Part shown: positions 36,658 through 45,663 of the stretch, in pieces
How the letters are laid out: each line of letters begins with the position of its first letter
Position numbering within the stretch: position 1 is the stretch's first letter
Source: Streptomyces sp. NBC_00078
GTDB taxonomy: Bacteria; Actinomycetota; Actinomycetes; Streptomycetales; Streptomycetaceae
Direction: 5' to 3'
DNA: 64,000 nucleotides
Assembly: GCF_026343335.1 (NCBI RefSeq)
Contig: NZ_JAPELX010000001.1
Span: 2,356,001-2,420,000 of the forward strand
Position numbers and translations under genes: made by a program
Notes under the pieces: model-generated
What the model saw: only the letters and a program-made list of their open reading frames with translations
Databases searched by the model: none
What the model was told of the DNA's origin: nothing

Positions 36658-37886
36658 CGCCGCTCCGCCTTCTTACCCCGTGGGTCCTTCGCGTCCTTCG
36701 GTACTTTCAGTTCGACCTCCGTGCCCTGCCCGGGCACCGAGATCAGTTCGGCGCTGCCGCCGAGTTCGCGCAGCCTGCCCCGGATGGACAGGGCGACGCC
36801 GAGCCGTCCCTCACCCTCGGCCTGGGCGAGCCGCCCCTCCGGGATGCCGGGTCCGTCGTCCCGTACGGTCACCACGACCTCGTCGGGCTCGTCCTCGACG
36901 AGGATCCACGCGCGCGCGTGCTCGCCGGCGTGCTTTCGTACGTTGTCCAGGGCGGCGCCGACGGCCGCGGCCAGCTCCTTCGCGGCGGGCATCGTCAGCA
37001 GCACGGGGGCGCCGGGCTCGGCGAAGCTGACCTTCGCAGCGGCGTACCGAGCGAGGAACACGCGCAGGTCCACGGGACCGTCCCGGTCGTAGGACGGCTC
37101 CTCCACGGCCCGTACGACCGCGCCCTCGGCGGCGTCCTCCGACGCCCGGGAGACGGGGACCAGCCCGCCGGAGACCAGTGTGCGCAGCGCGACCTCCTGC
37201 TCGCCGGCCATCCGGCCCAGCTCGCCCGCCTCCCCGCCGATGACGGCACCGCGCCGCTGCACCATGGCCAGCACCTGCAGCACGCCGTCGTGGATGTCCC
37301 GGGCCAGCCGCTCCCGCTCCCTCGTCGCGGCCTCGATCTCCAGGGCCCGGGCGAGGGTGCGCTCGGAGGCGCGGGCGACCTCGACGACGTAGCCGATGGC
37401 GATGGAGGCGACCCAGACCAGGATCACGTTGTGGACGGTGTCGCGGGCCGGGGCGCCGCGCTCGATCAGGTTGGCGGCGGCGACCGGCGTGGAGGCGAAC
37501 GCGGCCCAGCGCCAGCCGCCCTTGATGGCGTACGCGAGAACCGAGCCTGCCGTCCATATCGACGGCAGGGTGGGGCCGCCGCTGTGGATGTGCGCGTCGT
37601 CGGCGGCGATCGGGGTGAGGAGGATGCCGGTGAGCGCGATGGCGAGGTCGACGGCGAGGAAGCGCTTGGTGCAGGCGACCGCGCTCTGGACGCGGGGCAG
37701 GGTGGCGAGCGTCCAGACGAACAGGACGACGTAGTAGACGATGGCGATGCCCGCACGGTCGTACTCGTCGTAGGCGGTGGCGAACAGGCCCACCGCGTAC
37801 AGCATCGTCAGCACCCGGTACGCGGTCAGCGCACGCCACAGCGGCTGCTCGACCGACATCCGCATGACCTGCTCGCGCCTGGCCAT
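36654..37886 (-). CDS. macS: Sensor histidine kinase (MacS-like)
   Basis: 410 aa. The N-terminal half carries five or six membrane spans (about 15-150), the MacS sensor region, with little extracytoplasmic sequence. A HisKA_3-type dimerisation helix with ARDIHDGVLQVL (phospho-His about 199) and an HATPase_c domain with N-box DNVRKHA and G-boxes DDGPGIP and GRLGVAL follow. ATG 37886; the extended open frame beyond it is not conserved. Probably co-transcribed with the acyltransferase gene 25 bases upstream and coupled to macR. Confidence 0.88.
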   Translation of the reverse strand: MARREQVMRMSVEQPLWRALTAYRVLTMLYAVGLFATAYDEYDRAGIAIVYYVVLFVWTLATLPRVQSAVACTKRFLAVDLAIALTGILLTPIAADDAHIHSGGPTLPSIWTAGSVLAYAIKGGWRWAAFASTPVAAANLIERGAPARDTVHNVILVWVASIAIGYVVEVARASERTLARALEIEAATRERERLARDIHDGVLQVLAMVQRRGAVIGGEAGELGRMAGEQEVALRTLVSGGLVPVSRASEDAAEGAVVRAVEEPSYDRDGPVDLRVFLARYAAAKVSFAEPGAPVLLTMPAAKELAAAVGAALDNVRKHAGEHARAWILVEDEPDEVVVTVRDDGPGIPEGRLAQAEGEGRLGVALSIRGRLRELGGSAELISVPGQGTEVELKVPKDAKDPRGKKAERR

Positions 37887-37911
37887 TTCCGCCACCCCCA
37901 CAACCAGGAGC

Positions 37912-38643
37912 CTAGGCCCCGGACTTCTCCTTCTTAGCCTGTTCCTTCTCCGCCTTCGCGGCATCGGCGATCCGCCGCTTGGCCGCGGTCGCGTAGATGT
38001 CGACGTACTCCTGGCCGGAAAGCTTCATGATCTCGTACATGACCTCGTCGGTGACCGCGCGCAGGACGAAGCGATCGTGCTCCATGCCCTGGTAGCGGCT
38101 GAAGTCGAGGGCCTTGCCGATGCGGATGCCGGGGCGCATCAGCTTGGGCATCACCTTGCCCGGCGGCTGGATCTTCTCCGTGTCGATCATCGCGACCGGG
38201 ACGACCGGCGCGCCGCTGGCGAGCGCCACGCGCGCGAGGCCGCCGGGCTTGCCCCGGTAGAGACGGCCGTCGGGCGAGCGCGTGCCCTCGGGGTAGATGC
38301 CGAACAGCTCACCGCGCTCCAGGACGTCTATGCCGCTCTTGACGGCGGCCTCACCCGCGCCGCGCGCGCCGGAGCGGTCCACGGGGAGTTGGCCGACACC
38401 TTTGAAGAACGCGGCCGTGAGGCGGCCCTTCACACCGGGCGTGGTGAAGTACTCCGCCTTCGCGATGAAGGTGACCTTGCGGTCGAGGACCGCGGGCAGG
38501 AAGAACGAGTCGGAGAAGGAGAGATGATTGCTCGCCAGGATGGCGGCGCCTTCCGCCGGAATGTTCTCGAGCCCTTCCACCCAGGGCCTGAAGGCGACCT
38601 TCAGCGGTCCCCCGATGGCAACCTTCATCGTGCCGTACAACAA
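37912..38643 (-). CDS. 1-acylglycerol-3-phosphate acyltransferase (PlsC family)
   Basis: 243 aa; acylates lysophosphatidic acid in phospholipid or triacylglycerol synthesis. Catalytic NHLSFSD (39-45, NHx4D) and PEGTRS (118-123) are present, plus VPVAMI. Lys-rich C-terminal tail. Start is TTG 38643, with GGGAGG seven bases upstream; the first ATG (38628) would drop LYGT. Streptomyces carry several paralogues, so the exact acceptor lipid is not assignable. Confidence 0.9.
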   Translation of the reverse strand: MLYGTMKVAIGGPLKVAFRPWVEGLENIPAEGAAILASNHLSFSDSFFLPAVLDRKVTFIAKAEYFTTPGVKGRLTAAFFKGVGQLPVDRSGARGAGEAAVKSGIDVLERGELFGIYPEGTRSPDGRLYRGKPGGLARVALASGAPVVPVAMIDTEKIQPPGKVMPKLMRPGIRIGKALDFSRYQGMEHDRFVLRAVTDEVMYEIMKLSGQEYVDIYATAAKRRIADAAKAEKEQAKKEKSGA

Positions 38644-38853
38644 CCGAGTGCCTCCCGTTTCCGTCGATCAGACCTTAACCCGGAGCACTGTCAAAGGCGC
38701 CGACGGCCCTGGTCGGTGTCAGTGCGGTCGCGTACGGTGAAGGTTCTGCAGGCGCTCCACCCACTGTGTGCCCGTTCCTTCCTTGCCCCCTCCCCCGACC
38801 CCCTTTTCCGCGACCCCTTCCATGACCCCTCTTCCATGAACAGGAGACCGAAG

Positions 38854-39633
38854 GTGCCGGTCCTTCCTGGAGCCGAGCCGTACCGCCATGAGGGCGGAGC
38901 CACAGGCGTCCTCCTCTGCCACGGCTTCACCGGTTCCCCCCAGTCGCTGCGCCCCTGGGCGGAGCATCTCGCCGAGCGCGGCCTCACGGTCTCGCTGCCG
39001 CTGCTGCCCGGGCACGGCACGCGCTGGGAGGACATGCAGCTCACCGGCTGGCAGGACTGGTACGCGGAGGTGGACCGCGAGCTGCGGTCCCTGCGCGAGC
39101 GCTGCGGCGAGGTGTTCGTGGCCGGCCTGTCGATGGGGGGCACCCTGGCGCTGCGCCTGGCGGCCAAGCACGGCGAGGGGGTCCGCGGGGTGGTGGTCGT
39201 CAACCCGGCGAACCGCATGCACGGCTTCTCCCCGTACGCCCTTCCGGTGGCCCGCCATCTCGTACGGACGACGAAGGGGATCGCCAGCGACATCGCCAGG
39301 GAGGGCGGCGCCGAGCTGGGGTACGACCGGGTGCCGCTGCACGCGGCCCATTCGCTGCGGAACTTCTTCCGGCTGGTCGACCGCGAGCTGCCGCAGGTCA
39401 CGCAGCCGCTCCTGGTCCTGCGCAGCCCGCAGGACCATGTCGTGCCGCCGGCCGACTCGGCGCGGATCCTCGGCCGGGTGTCGTCACGGGACGTGACAGA
39501 GGTCCTGCTGGAACAGAGCTACCACGTCGCGACGTTGGACCACGACGCGGACCGGATTTTCGAGGAGAGCCTCGCGTTCATCGGCCGGCTCGCACCCAGT
39601 GTCGGCAAGGAAGGGACGGCCGCAGGTGGCTGA
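38854..39633 (+). CDS. Alpha/beta hydrolase, carboxylesterase/monoacylglycerol lipase type
   Basis: 259 aa resembling bacterial Est30/monoacylglycerol lipases. Oxyanion HGFTGSP at 23-29, nucleophile Ser93 in GLSMGG, acid Asp194 (SPQDHVVP) and His224 (SYHVATLD). The GHGTRWEDM segment is typical. GTG 38854 has AGGAG seven bases upstream; ATG 38836 would add six residues. Divergent from the PlsC gene, which makes a lipid-turnover link plausible. Overlaps the next gene by eight bases. Confidence 0.88.
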   Translation: MPVLPGAEPYRHEGGATGVLLCHGFTGSPQSLRPWAEHLAERGLTVSLPLLPGHGTRWEDMQLTGWQDWYAEVDRELRSLRERCGEVFVAGLSMGGTLALRLAAKHGEGVRGVVVVNPANRMHGFSPYALPVARHLVRTTKGIASDIAREGGAELGYDRVPLHAAHSLRNFFRLVDRELPQVTQPLLVLRSPQDHVVPPADSARILGRVSSRDVTEVLLEQSYHVATLDHDADRIFEESLAFIGRLAPSVGKEGTAAGG

Positions 39634-40189
39634 GCACGACTCGGACCGCGAGGATCTCGAGCCGGAGGAGCAGGGCGTCCCCTTCGACGAGGACGCCGCG
39701 TGGGCCGCGATCGTCGCCGGGTATGGCGACGAGCCGACGGACCCGCCGGGCGCCAAGCCCTTCAAGTCGGTCGAGGACCTGGCGCTGCTCGAGCCGGAGA
39801 GCAACGACTCCGCGGACGACGCGCCGAAGCAGGACAAGCCCGCCGGCCCCCTGGGCGGCTCGGTCTCCTTCGCGCCCGGCGTCGGTCCGCGCGACTACCC
39901 GGCCGCGGCGCCGTCCGAGGACGACTTCGACGAGGACGACGAGGGCCACTTCGTACCGCCGGAGCCGCCGCCGCTGCCCGCCGCGGACGCGACCGCGAAG
40001 TTCGCCTGGCTGGGAGTGATCGGCGGTCCGATCCTGCTCCTGCTGGCGGTGCTGCTCGGATGGGACATGACCTGGTGGCTCGCCACGCTCGGCATCGGCG
40101 GCTTCCTGGGCGGATTCGCCGCACTGGTGATGCGGATGCGGACGGATGACGAGGACGACGACGATCCGGGGCGCGGAGCCGTCGTCTAG
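39626..40189 (+). CDS. Acidic membrane protein, function unknown
   Basis: 187 aa. The N-terminal 125 residues are strongly acidic and Pro-rich (runs of Glu/Asp such as EDDFDEDDEGH), likely disordered and cytoplasmic. Two membrane spans follow (about 131-149 and 154-173), then an acidic tail (DDEDDDD). GTG 39626 overlaps the hydrolase stop and is preceded by AAGGAAGGG. I do not recognise a domain. Converges with the next gene; both stops share CTAG (40186-40189). Confidence 0.8.
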   Translation: MAEHDSDREDLEPEEQGVPFDEDAAWAAIVAGYGDEPTDPPGAKPFKSVEDLALLEPESNDSADDAPKQDKPAGPLGGSVSFAPGVGPRDYPAAAPSEDDFDEDDEGHFVPPEPPPLPAADATAKFAWLGVIGGPILLLLAVLLGWDMTWWLATLGIGGFLGGFAALVMRMRTDDEDDDDPGRGAVV

Positions 40190-40932
40190 CCGGCCGGGAT
40201 CCTGAGGGCGGCCAGGACCGGAAGGTGGTCCGTGGCCGCCCTCAGATCTGTCTCCGTCACTCCGGGGTGACCGAGGGGGACGCCGCAGCCGAGCACCTCG
40301 ATGCCCTTGGTGGCGAAGATCGCGTCGATGCGCTGGAAGGGTGTGACCGGCGTGAAGGTGAACTCGCCGCCCCAGGGGGCGGTGGCCCGGCAGTCCTGAA
40401 GGCCGTCGGCGAGACGGCGGAAGGTGCGGCCGGTGGGGCGGTCGTTGAGGTCGCCGCCCGCGATCGCGTGATCGACGCCCAGGCCGGCGAGGCGGTCCAG
40501 GAGCATGCCGCTCTGCTCGTAGCGCTCGTCCTTCTGCAGCGAGAGGTGGCAGCTGAGAACGCCGAGGCGGGTGGCGCCGAAGCGGAGCACCGCAGTGGCG
40601 AAACCGCGGCGGAACTGGCCGGGGGTGAGCGGCAGGAGGACGTCCTCGGTGCGTTCGACCGTCGCACGAAGGGTGCACAGGACGGCCGGGCCGGCGGCTG
40701 TGGCGCCTCCGGTGAGGATCACCTGGCCGGAGGCGGCCGCCAGCCGTGCGAGTTTCTTGCGCCAACGGAAGAAGAGCGGGGCTTCCTGGAGGAGGACCAG
40801 GTCGGGGCCGCAGGCGGTGATGACGCGGGCCAGGGCGTCCGTGTCGTCCCGCATGGAGCGGATGTTGTAGCTGAGGACCCGGATGACGGCGGAACCGTCC
40901 GGTTCGGTGCGGGAGTTGGGCAGCGGCTCCAT
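40186..40932 (-). CDS. Endonuclease/exonuclease/phosphatase (EEP) family protein
   Basis: 248 aa, DNase I-like fold: RVLSYNIRSMRD (metal-binding Asn), LVLLQEAP (Glu), LGVLSCHLSLQ, IAGGDLNDRP (catalytic Asp/Asn) and the terminal ATDHLPVLA (His). Family members cleave nucleic acids, phosphoinositides or sphingolipids; the substrate here is open. ATG 40932 has no strong ribosome site. No signal peptide, so cytoplasmic. Confidence 0.87.
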   Translation of the reverse strand: MEPLPNSRTEPDGSAVIRVLSYNIRSMRDDTDALARVITACGPDLVLLQEAPLFFRWRKKLARLAAASGQVILTGGATAAGPAVLCTLRATVERTEDVLLPLTPGQFRRGFATAVLRFGATRLGVLSCHLSLQKDERYEQSGMLLDRLAGLGVDHAIAGGDLNDRPTGRTFRRLADGLQDCRATAPWGGEFTFTPVTPFQRIDAIFATKGIEVLGCGVPLGHPGVTETDLRAATDHLPVLAALRIPAG

Positions 40933-41089
40933 GTGGATCAATCTACGCCTTGGAGCGCGGGGCGCGAGGTATATGGGCGACCGCCGGTTCCTTGTGGCTT
41001 GTCGCGCCCACACGGCGAAGCCGCGTGTTCATACAGCCCCGCGCCCCTGGAGCACGTGCACTGACCGCACCTGGCGAAGGCTGCGTGCG

Positions 41090-42043
41090 TCACATGATGG
41101 GGTCGGGTTCCCGAGCCAGGTCCGCCGCGCCCACCAGGCCCGCCTTGTTGCCCAGCCGAGCCGCGATGACATCCGCGACCGGGCGCCAGTTGCCGCCGAC
41201 CAGCCAGCGCTTGTAGGAGTTGCGGATCGGGTCCAGGACCAGCTCGCCCTCGTCGGAGAGGCCGCCGCCGACGATGAAGGCGGACGGGTCGAAGAGCGAG
41301 GCGAGGTCGGCGAGGCCGGCGCCGGCCCAGCGGGCGAGCTCGCGGTAGGAGTCGACGGCGACCGGGTCGCCCTGGCGGGCGGCCATGGAGATGTGCTTGC
41401 CCTCGATGCCCTCGGGGCTGCCGTCGCCGAGGCCGAGCAGGATCTCGGCGTTCTCGGGGGTGGCGTTGGCGCGCTGTTTGGCGTATCTCACGAGGGCGCG
41501 TCCGGAGGCGTACTGCTCCCAGCAGCCCTGCGAGCCACAGCCGCACAGCAGTCCGTCCGGAACCATGCGGATGTGGCCGAACTCGGCGGCGACGCCGAAG
41601 TGGCCGCGGCGCAGTTTGTTGCCGATGATGATGCCGCCGCCCAGGCCGGTGCCGAGCGTGATGCAGATGACGTTGCGGTGGCCCTTGCCCGCGCCGAACT
41701 TGTACTCGCCCCAGGCGGCCGCGTTGGCGTCGTTCTCCACCACGACGGGGAGGCTCACGCGGGTCTCGACCGCCTGCTTCAGCGGCTCCTGGCGCCAGTC
41801 GATGTTCGGCGCGAAGTACACGGTGGAGCGCTGCCGGTTCACGTAGCCGGCCGCGCCGATGCCGACGCCGACGATCTCGTGACCGGCGCGTGCGCCCTCC
41901 ACGGCGGAGGCGATGGCGTCCACGATCGCCTCGGGCGTGCCCGGGGTCGGCACCTGGTGGGTCGAGAGGATGTTGCCTTCCTCGTCGACCACACCGGCCG
42001 CGATCTTGGTACCGCCGATGTCGACGCCGATGGTGAGTCCCAT
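41090..42043 (-). CDS. glkA: ROK-family glucokinase
   Basis: Phosphorylates glucose with ATP; in Streptomyces this protein is also central to glucose catabolite repression. 317 aa. ATP motif DIGGTK (8-13), ENDANAAAWGE with catalytic Asp, LGTGLGGGII, ROK zinc motif CGCGSQGC (about 168-175) and VGGGLSDEG. ATG 42043 has GAGGG four bases upstream. Same strand as the DUF5304 gene, from which a very long hairpin separates it. Confidence 0.95.
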   Translation of the reverse strand: MGLTIGVDIGGTKIAAGVVDEEGNILSTHQVPTPGTPEAIVDAIASAVEGARAGHEIVGVGIGAAGYVNRQRSTVYFAPNIDWRQEPLKQAVETRVSLPVVVENDANAAAWGEYKFGAGKGHRNVICITLGTGLGGGIIIGNKLRRGHFGVAAEFGHIRMVPDGLLCGCGSQGCWEQYASGRALVRYAKQRANATPENAEILLGLGDGSPEGIEGKHISMAARQGDPVAVDSYRELARWAGAGLADLASLFDPSAFIVGGGLSDEGELVLDPIRNSYKRWLVGGNWRPVADVIAARLGNKAGLVGAADLAREPDPIM

Positions 42044-42085
42044 GAATCCCTCAGTTTCGGTGTAGCCCCGCTACGGCCAACCGTA

Positions 42086-42161
42086 CCCGAGGCCCTGCCG
42101 TCGGAGTCCCGTCGTCCGCCTGGAGGACAGGCGGGCGGGACTCCGACGGCAGGGCCTCGGG
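42086..42161. terminator. 26-bp perfect inverted repeat with inner hairpin
   Basis: Arms 42086-42111 and 42136-42161 are perfectly complementary over 26 bases. The 24-base centre holds a second 7-bp stem. It fills most of the gap between the DUF5304 gene and glkA. Probably a terminator for DUF5304 that also insulates the glkA promoter, but it is far longer than needed. Confidence 0.85.
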
Positions 42162-42167
42162 GGACTC

Positions 42168-42701
42168 TCAGTCCAGGTCGATGCGTTGCCCGGGTCCGGT
42201 GCCCTCGTCGCCGTCCCGGTGCTCGTCCAGGTCCTTGTGCAGGTCCGTCGTGCGGGTCGTCCAGCGCTGTTCCTGGGCCTGGACCGCGGAGCGGTAGGCG
42301 GCCAGCAGTTCGGTGCCCGCGGCGGCGAGGTGGTCGAAGACGTCCGGGTTGCGTTCGATGACGGGTTCGACCGCGGCCCTGGCCTGCTGGACGACCTGTT
42401 TCACCACCTGCTGGGCGGCGGGTCCGGCGACCGCGCCGAGCAGCGGGGACTGGATCGTCGACAGCTTGTCCGTGACGGCGTCGACGAGCCTGCGCAGTTC
42501 CTCGGCGGCCGAGCTCTGCGGCGGGCCGTACTCCGCGCGGCGGCGGGCCTTCTCCGCCGCGAGGTCCTCGGCGCACGCTGTCGACCAGGCGTCGGCGTCG
42601 GTCGCCCGCGCCTCGTCGATCGCCTCGTGCTCGCCCCCACTCTCGGCTTCGCTCGAACGGGGTGACCCCGACGCGTCGGACGGAGGGAGCTCTTCGCTCA
42701 T
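42168..42701 (-). CDS. DUF5304-like cytoplasmic protein
   Basis: 177 aa with disordered Ser/Glu/Asp-rich N-terminus (1-45), a helical core (about 65-155) containing AVTDKLSTIQSPLLGAVAG and QQVVKQVVQQARAA, and an acidic Gly-rich tail. I recall this as DUF5304, restricted to actinomycetes and without known function. ATG 42701 follows CAGGAGG. Located between the ArsA-like ATPase and glkA genes on the same strand. Confidence 0.68.
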   Translation of the reverse strand: MSEELPPSDASGSPRSSEAESGGEHEAIDEARATDADAWSTACAEDLAAEKARRRAEYGPPQSSAAEELRRLVDAVTDKLSTIQSPLLGAVAGPAAQQVVKQVVQQARAAVEPVIERNPDVFDHLAAAGTELLAAYRSAVQAQEQRWTTRTTDLHKDLDEHRDGDEGTGPGQRIDLD

Positions 42702-42758
42702 GACGACCTCCTGATTACGGTTCGTCTCTACGACGTTACCCGAACGGGCGCACGTGCT

Positions 42759-43928
42759 TCACCGGGTCTGCGGCCACAGCTGCGGGTCGGGCGCGAACCG
42801 GATCCGCAGCTCGCCCTCGCGCAGCGCCGCCCCGTCGACGGTACAGCGGCGCAGGACGGACGGGAGGGGGAGGATACGGCGGAACTGGCCTGCCGCGACG
42901 ACGAGTTCGTCGCCGCGCCGGATGAGGTCCAGGTCGTCGCGTATGGCGCCGGGCAGGGGCAGCCGCCAGACCAGCACGCCGTCGTCGGCGAGCCGGTCGA
43001 CGACGGGCCACTCGACGGTGGAGGTCGTGTCGTTGACCGCGGGTACGTGGAGCGCGGCGAGGTCGTCGGTGCCGCGGGGGTCGTGGCCGAGATGGGCGAC
43101 GGTCCGGACGTCATACGCCTCCCGCCACGCGTCGAGGACCTTGCGCTGCTGGGCGACGGGTCCGGCCGGCCAGCCGTCCGCGGCCCGCTCCGGCAGCACC
43201 CGGTTGGCGATCAGGACATCGGGGCGCAGCCCGCGCAGGGCGAGGCCGAGAGTGACGTCGCGGACTGTGTCGGCGCCGGCCGGGCCGGGGTCGGCGACCA
43301 GCCGTACGACAGTGCCGCGGTCGGCGAGTACGGCCTCGACGGCGGCCAGCTCCATGTCCCAGCGGGCGGCGGTCTCGTACAGCCACTCCGACGGCATGGG
43401 GACACCGGCCAGCCGTCCCAGGATGGGGCGCAGCGCACGGGCCGCCTGCCGCTCGGGCGGGAGCAGCCGGCGCAGATAGCGGCGCAGTTCCTCGGGGAGG
43501 GCGAGCAGGGCGAGGGCCTGCGGAGCGGGCGGGAGATCGACGACGAGCAGGTCGTGCGCCTCGGCGAGGGCGGCGTCGCGCAGGGCGCGCAGCAGCGTGA
43601 GCTCCTCGGCGCCGGGGAGGGGGGTGACCTCCTCGGCGTCCAGGCGGGAGGCGCCAAGGAGGTCCAGGACATTGGCCGCGCGTTCCTGGAACGCTGCGAG
43701 GTCGTCCCGGAAACCGGCGGCGGCGTCGGGACGCCAGGCGGTGAGATGCGGAGCGATCCGAGTCGGCGTCGAGCCCGTCTTCGCACCGAGGGCCGCGCCG
43801 AGGATGTCGGTGCGGTCGGCGCTGAGGACCAGGGTGCGGGCCCCTTCGCGTGCCGCGGCGAGCGCGGTGGCGGCCGCGAGGGTGGTACGTCCGCTGCCGC
43901 CGGGGCCGGTGATCAGGATGGTGCGCAT
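42759..43928 (-). CDS. ArsA/GET3-like anion-transporting ATPase homologue
   Basis: 389 aa. The N-terminus is a deviant P-loop GPGGSGRTTLAAATALAAA (8-26): Arg14 replaces the catalytic Lys, and the first signature Lys of the SIMIBI class is Pro9. DLLVVDLPPAP matches the switch/Walker B strand. C-terminal part ends with an hsp20-like beta domain (about 310-385). No arsenic genes nearby. Probably a regulatory or targeting P-loop protein; with both lysines missing, ATP hydrolysis is doubtful. ATG 43928. Upstream SRPBCC gene is on the same strand. Confidence 0.83.
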   Translation of the reverse strand: MRTILITGPGGSGRTTLAAATALAAAREGARTLVLSADRTDILGAALGAKTGSTPTRIAPHLTAWRPDAAAGFRDDLAAFQERAANVLDLLGASRLDAEEVTPLPGAEELTLLRALRDAALAEAHDLLVVDLPPAPQALALLALPEELRRYLRRLLPPERQAARALRPILGRLAGVPMPSEWLYETAARWDMELAAVEAVLADRGTVVRLVADPGPAGADTVRDVTLGLALRGLRPDVLIANRVLPERAADGWPAGPVAQQRKVLDAWREAYDVRTVAHLGHDPRGTDDLAALHVPAVNDTTSTVEWPVVDRLADDGVLVWRLPLPGAIRDDLDLIRRGDELVVAAGQFRRILPLPSVLRRCTVDGAALREGELRIRFAPDPQLWPQTR

Positions 43929-43992
43929 GGGCCTGAACGGTACCTGTGCCTGATGGGCTGCCGGACCGTCCCCGGAGGCTGCTCGGCCGCCT

Positions 43993-44436
43993 CTACTTCT
44001 CCCCCGACTCCACGCGCTTCTTCAGCCCTGCCAGCGCCCGGTCGATGATGACCTTCTCGGCCTTACGCTTGATCATGCCCAGCATCGGGATCTTGACGTC
44101 CACGGTCAGCTGGTACGTGACCTCGGTCGCGGCCGCTCCGGCCGGCTTCAGGAGGTACGAGCCGTCGAGCGAACGCAGCATCTGGGACTTGACCAGGGTC
44201 CAGGAGACCTCGCTGCGACCGGTCCAGGTGTATGCGAGCACCTGGTCGTCCTTGATCGCTCCGGCGTCCATGACGAGCCTGACCTGCTCGGCGCGGCCCT
44301 CGGCGTCCGCCGCCAGGACCTCCGCCTCCTTCACCTCGCCGGTCCAGTCCGGATAGCGGGCGAAGTCGGCGATCACCGCCATGACGTCGGCCGGTGCCGC
44401 CTCGATCGTGATGCTCGAGCTGGTGTGTTCCGCCAT
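43993..44436 (-). CDS. SRPBCC-family (polyketide cyclase/START-like) protein
   Basis: 147 aa helix-grip protein with a hydrophobic ligand cavity: SITIEAAPADVMAVIADFARYPDWTGEVKEAEV is the typical first strand/helix unit (about 7-40), then WTLVKSQMLRSLDGSYLL, and a long C-terminal helix. Such stand-alone proteins bind lipids or polyketides; there are no PKS genes here. ATG 44436 has GGAGGAG eight bases upstream. Likely read with the ArsA-like gene (64-base gap). Confidence 0.87.
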   Translation of the reverse strand: MAEHTSSSITIEAAPADVMAVIADFARYPDWTGEVKEAEVLAADAEGRAEQVRLVMDAGAIKDDQVLAYTWTGRSEVSWTLVKSQMLRSLDGSYLLKPAGAAATEVTYQLTVDVKIPMLGMIKRKAEKVIIDRALAGLKKRVESGEK

Positions 44437-44569
44437 CGCTGTGGCTCCTCCAGATGCGGGCCGGTACTCATGTCGTGATGCGCACGTGGGTGCAGCGTGA
44501 AGGCTACCGCGCGTCCGACCAGCCGACTTCACCCGCATACCCGTAGCACGGGCCGTGGTCGGGAGGTGG

Positions 44570-45367
44570 TCACCATTCCAGCGCCCACGGCTTTCCGGTC
44601 CCGGCGAAGTGACCTACGTTCACGCACTCCGTGGCGCCGATCCGCATCCGCCGGACCAGCGGCTGGTGGACATGGCCGAACAGCGCGTACCGGGGGCGGG
44701 TGCGGCGGATCGCGTCCAGCAGGGCCCGGCTGCCGCGTTCGAAGCGGCGCGCGACCGTGTCGTAGACCAGCTCGGGAACCTCCGGCGGGATGTGGGTGCA
44801 CAGCACGTCCACCTCGCCGACGGCCTCGATCTTCGCCGCGTACTCCTCGTCGCTGATCTCGTACGGGGTGCGCATGGGGGACTTGAGGCCGCCGCCGACG
44901 AAGCCGAAGGTCCTTCCGCCGATCTCCACGCGCTCGCCGTCGAGCACGGTGGTACCCGGCCCGGCGTACTCCGGCCACAGGGGCGGCACGTCGACGTTGC
45001 CGTAGGTGGCGTACGTCGGTGTGGGGAAGGCGGCGAACATCTCGGCGTACTGCTTGCGCACCGCCTGCTCGATCACGGCGGCCCGGTCCGGGCCGACACC
45101 GCTCCACAGCCGGGCACCGAACGCCCGTGCCTCCTCGTAGCGGCGTGCGGTGCGCAGCTCGACGATGCGGTCGGCGTTCTCCGCGCCGAACAGTTCGGGG
45201 AAGATCCCGCGCGAATGGTCGGCGTAGTCGAGGAAGAGGACCAGGTCGCCCAGGCAGATCAGGGCATCGGCACCCTCGCCGGCCGCGGCCAGGTCGCGGG
45301 CGTTGCCGTGCACATCACTGACCACATGAACACGCGTCCTGCGATTACCGGCTGATGTGGATGCCAT
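44570..45367 (-). CDS. Calcineurin-like metallophosphoesterase
   Basis: 265 aa. Metal-binding motifs in order: SDVHGN (about 17-22), GDLVLFLDYA, YGNVD (about 133), CTHIPPE and GHVH (about 232), all of the phosphoesterase pattern DxH-GD-GN[HV]-H-GHxH. Substrate unknown. ATG 45367 lacks a ribosome site, so a leaderless transcript or another start is possible. Divergent from fadD across 296 bases that include the palindrome ACTGGCCAGT (45426-45435). Confidence 0.87.
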   Translation of the reverse strand: MASTSAGNRRTRVHVVSDVHGNARDLAAAGEGADALICLGDLVLFLDYADHSRGIFPELFGAENADRIVELRTARRYEEARAFGARLWSGVGPDRAAVIEQAVRKQYAEMFAAFPTPTYATYGNVDVPPLWPEYAGPGTTVLDGERVEIGGRTFGFVGGGLKSPMRTPYEISDEEYAAKIEAVGEVDVLCTHIPPEVPELVYDTVARRFERGSRALLDAIRRTRPRYALFGHVHQPLVRRMRIGATECVNVGHFAGTGKPWALEW

Positions 45368-45663
45368 GGCGATCAAGGGTAAGCGTGTGCGGTGTACGTG
45401 AACAGTGCCGGCGGACCCTGCGGTTACTGGCCAGTCGGCTAGCAGGTGGACTACCGTACGCAAAAGAACACCAATCTGTGTGACGCAGCGAACATCTCGC
45501 CGGACCCCCCTGTCGAAGAGCCATACCGGCGGGTAACGTCCGGGCAGTCCAGTCGTGCTCAGGATTTCAACCACTGAACACCTGAGTACCTGCCCGAGCC
45601 TTGGACCCGCACCGTCGCATCACACAACGTCGTGGCGCCGGCGCCCTATGAGGAGCAGCAGTC

